Position numbers and translations under genes: made by a program. DNA of 7,026 bases, from contig JAGBSA010000211.1 in the NCBI GenBank assembly GCA_017632095.1, positions 1 through 7,026 on the forward strand, given 5' to 3'. The notes beneath the pieces were generated by a model. That model ran no database searches. It was given only the letters and a program-made list of their open reading frames with translations, and was not told the origin of the DNA. Shown here in pieces: positions 6,064 to 7,026 of this stretch. The DNA is from Bacteroidales bacterium. Its GTDB lineage: Bacteria; Bacteroidota; Bacteroidia; Bacteroidales; P3. How positions within the stretch are numbered: the stretch's first letter is position 1; every line of letters begins with the position of its first letter.

Positions 6064-7026
6064 TTATATTACTTTAATCAAACTGCTGTCTAACCACCCT
6101 TGCTTACCGTCTTCGGTTCTGACAAAGACTTCTTTTCCTGTTTGCTTTTCTATTTTTACCTTTTGCCCCTTAAATAACTTTATTGCAGAAGAATCTTCTT
6201 GGTCTTTTTCAGGTACAAGTTTTGCTTCGGAAGAAAATACAATTGCAGTGTCTTTTGCATTTATCATATTTTGACGATAGAAACCCAATCCAAAACTGCT
6301 CAAACTTAGAACAAATACTGCAAGACAAAGATAAAACATCAACACTTTGTATTCTGAGTTGAAGTAATAAAGGAAAAACAAAATGGCTGCTGCGATTAAA
6401 AGAACTACAAACAAAATAGCCCAAGCTAAAGGGGAAAGAAGGTTTGCTATGTCTTTACACCACTTTATCAAAAATAAATCCGGCATAACATAAACCTCTC
6501 CCATAAGACGACTGCGACAAATCTTGTGATTACGACTCAAGGTTTCATCGTTTGGCTTCAAACGTAAGGCTCTTTCGTAATAAAGTACACTATTAGCATA
6601 GTCGCTCATTCGGAAATAGGTATTTGCAATGCTATGGTACAAATCGGCATTTGGAGCCGTTTTTTCAGCTTTCAAATATATTTCAAGAGCAGTTGCAAAA
6701 TCTCCTGCTTGATAAGCTTGATTTGCTTTGCTCAAATCTTGTGCAAAAATGAAGTTAGAAAAGCCACAGAATAAAATTGCCAAAATAGCTTTCATCGTTT
6801 TATTGGAGCGTTTCTTGTTTTTACCCATTTGAGTTTCTATATCGGTTATGGTTTTCATAGTCTGTTCATAAAGTTCTTGGTGAATGTCGGATTCCTTATT
6901 TTGAGAGAATCTTATGTATTCGCAATCGTTTAGAGTCTTCAATGTATTTTGCAATATTGATTCTTCCAAAGAACTATCACAAAGCACTTTTTGTATATTT
7001 TCTAGACTTAAATCATTGGTTGCAAT
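6064..7026 (-). CDS. batE: BatD C-terminal tail joined in frame to BatE (TPR and SH3-like); 5' end outside window
   Basis: One frame is open from the window edge (7026) to TAA at 6064-6066, 320 codons. The BatE part starts at ATG 6828 (MGKNKK) or 6795 (MKAILAIL). From 6795 it has 243 residues: a signal-like segment MKAILAILFCGFSNFIFAQ, two TPR repeats (ANQAYQAGDFATALEIYLKA; SIANTYFRMSDYANSVLYYE), two membrane helices (LAWAILFVVLLIAAAILFFL; LMFYLCLAVFVLSLSSFGLG) and a C-terminal SH3-like domain ending KQGWLDSSLIKVI. This is the BatE layout. Bat proteins (Bacteroides aerotolerance) act in the envelope with a MoxR-type ATPase; their exact function is unsettled. The codons before the BatE start encode what looks like the cytoplasmic tail of BatD (see separate entry), with no stop between. 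It is therefore either a natural BatD-BatE fusion or a BatD that reads through into BatE, which may also start internally. The GTG at 6987 is not a credible start. A 2-nt gap leads to the RseC-like gene. BatE identity is strong; fusion is inferred from the open frame. Confidence 0.85.
   Translation of the reverse strand: MATNDLSLENIQKVLCDSSLEESILQNTLKTLNDCEYIRFSQNKESDIHQELYEQTMKTITDIETQMGKNKKRSNKTMKAILAILFCGFSNFIFAQDLSKANQAYQAGDFATALEIYLKAEKTAPNADLYHSIANTYFRMSDYANSVLYYERALRLKPNDETLSRNHKICRSRLMGEVYVMPDLFLIKWCKDIANLLSPLAWAILFVVLLIAAAILFFLYYFNSEYKVLMFYLCLAVFVLSLSSFGLGFYRQNMINAKDTAIVFSSEAKLVPEKDQEDSSAIKLFKGQKVKIEKQTGKEVFVRTEDGKQGWLDSSLIKVI
6829..7026 (-). other. batD: BatD-like C-terminal tail encoded upstream of BatE in the same frame
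   Basis: These 66 codons translate to a helical, cytoplasmic-type segment: NDLSLENIQK, then LEESILQNTLKTLNDCEYIR, FSQNKESD, and LYEQTMKTITDIETQ. The order of an L-S-x-x-N-I segment, a Leu-rich helix leading to C-E-Y-x-R-F, and an L-Y-x-x-x-x-x-x-I-x-x-x-E end is typical of BatD C-termini in Bacteroidetes. BatD normally lies directly upstream of BatE, which supports the call. No stop codon separates it from BatE. Confidence 0.75.

Noticed and set aside
6985..6987. GTG as the start of the BatE-containing gene
   Set aside because: The frame stays open to the window edge, and the codons on both sides form one BatD-like tail.

Overview
The window reads as an AT-rich chromosome segment from a Bacteroidetes bacterium, most likely an anaerobic member of the Bacteroidales. 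Three things support this: the end of a SprA-type outer-membrane translocon gene, found only in this phylum; a BatD/BatE (Bacteroides aerotolerance) segment next to an RseC-type gene; and promoters matching the Bacteroidetes sigma consensus TTTG-N19-21-TAnnTTTG. No rRNA, tRNA, CRISPR array, insertion sequence or prophage gene was seen.

Layout, left to right. (1) Positions 2-1543, + strand: the last ~513 codons of sprA, with its 5' part outside the window. (2) A hairpin at 1609-1659 ends both sprA and the gene facing it. (3) Positions 1682-3541, - strand: a 619-residue [FeFe]-hydrogenase-like protein with two N-terminal [4Fe-4S] sites, a hydrogenase H-domain with non-canonical cluster motifs, another four-cysteine Fe-S motif, a coiled coil and a PAS domain. 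It looks like a sensor rather than a bulk catalyst. (4) Positions 3542-3741: an intergenic region with two divergent consensus promoters, a tandem 10-bp repeat and a foldable leader. (5) Positions 3742-4110, + strand: a small, probably exported protein of unknown function, then 155 nt without a gene and a strong terminator at 4266-4299. (6) Positions 4426-5547, + strand: a membrane-anchored protein whose C-terminal half resembles a lysozyme or lytic-transglycosylase fold. (7) A perfect 19-bp hairpin at 5555-5600 ends this gene and the operon facing it. (8) Positions 7026 to 5624, - strand: the end of a Bat operon, with BatD tail and BatE in one uninterrupted frame, followed after 2 nt by an RseC-like gene.

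The genes do not form one pathway. They are four transcription units: the sprA end (type IX secretion), the hydrogenase-like sensor, the small exported protein, and the cell-wall-enzyme candidate, all read against or beside a Bat/RseC envelope and redox operon. The points most worth a second look are the unbroken BatD-BatE reading frame, the altered H-cluster motifs of a hydrogenase with no partner gene beside it, and the small unrecognised protein with a structured leader that is transcribed divergently from it.
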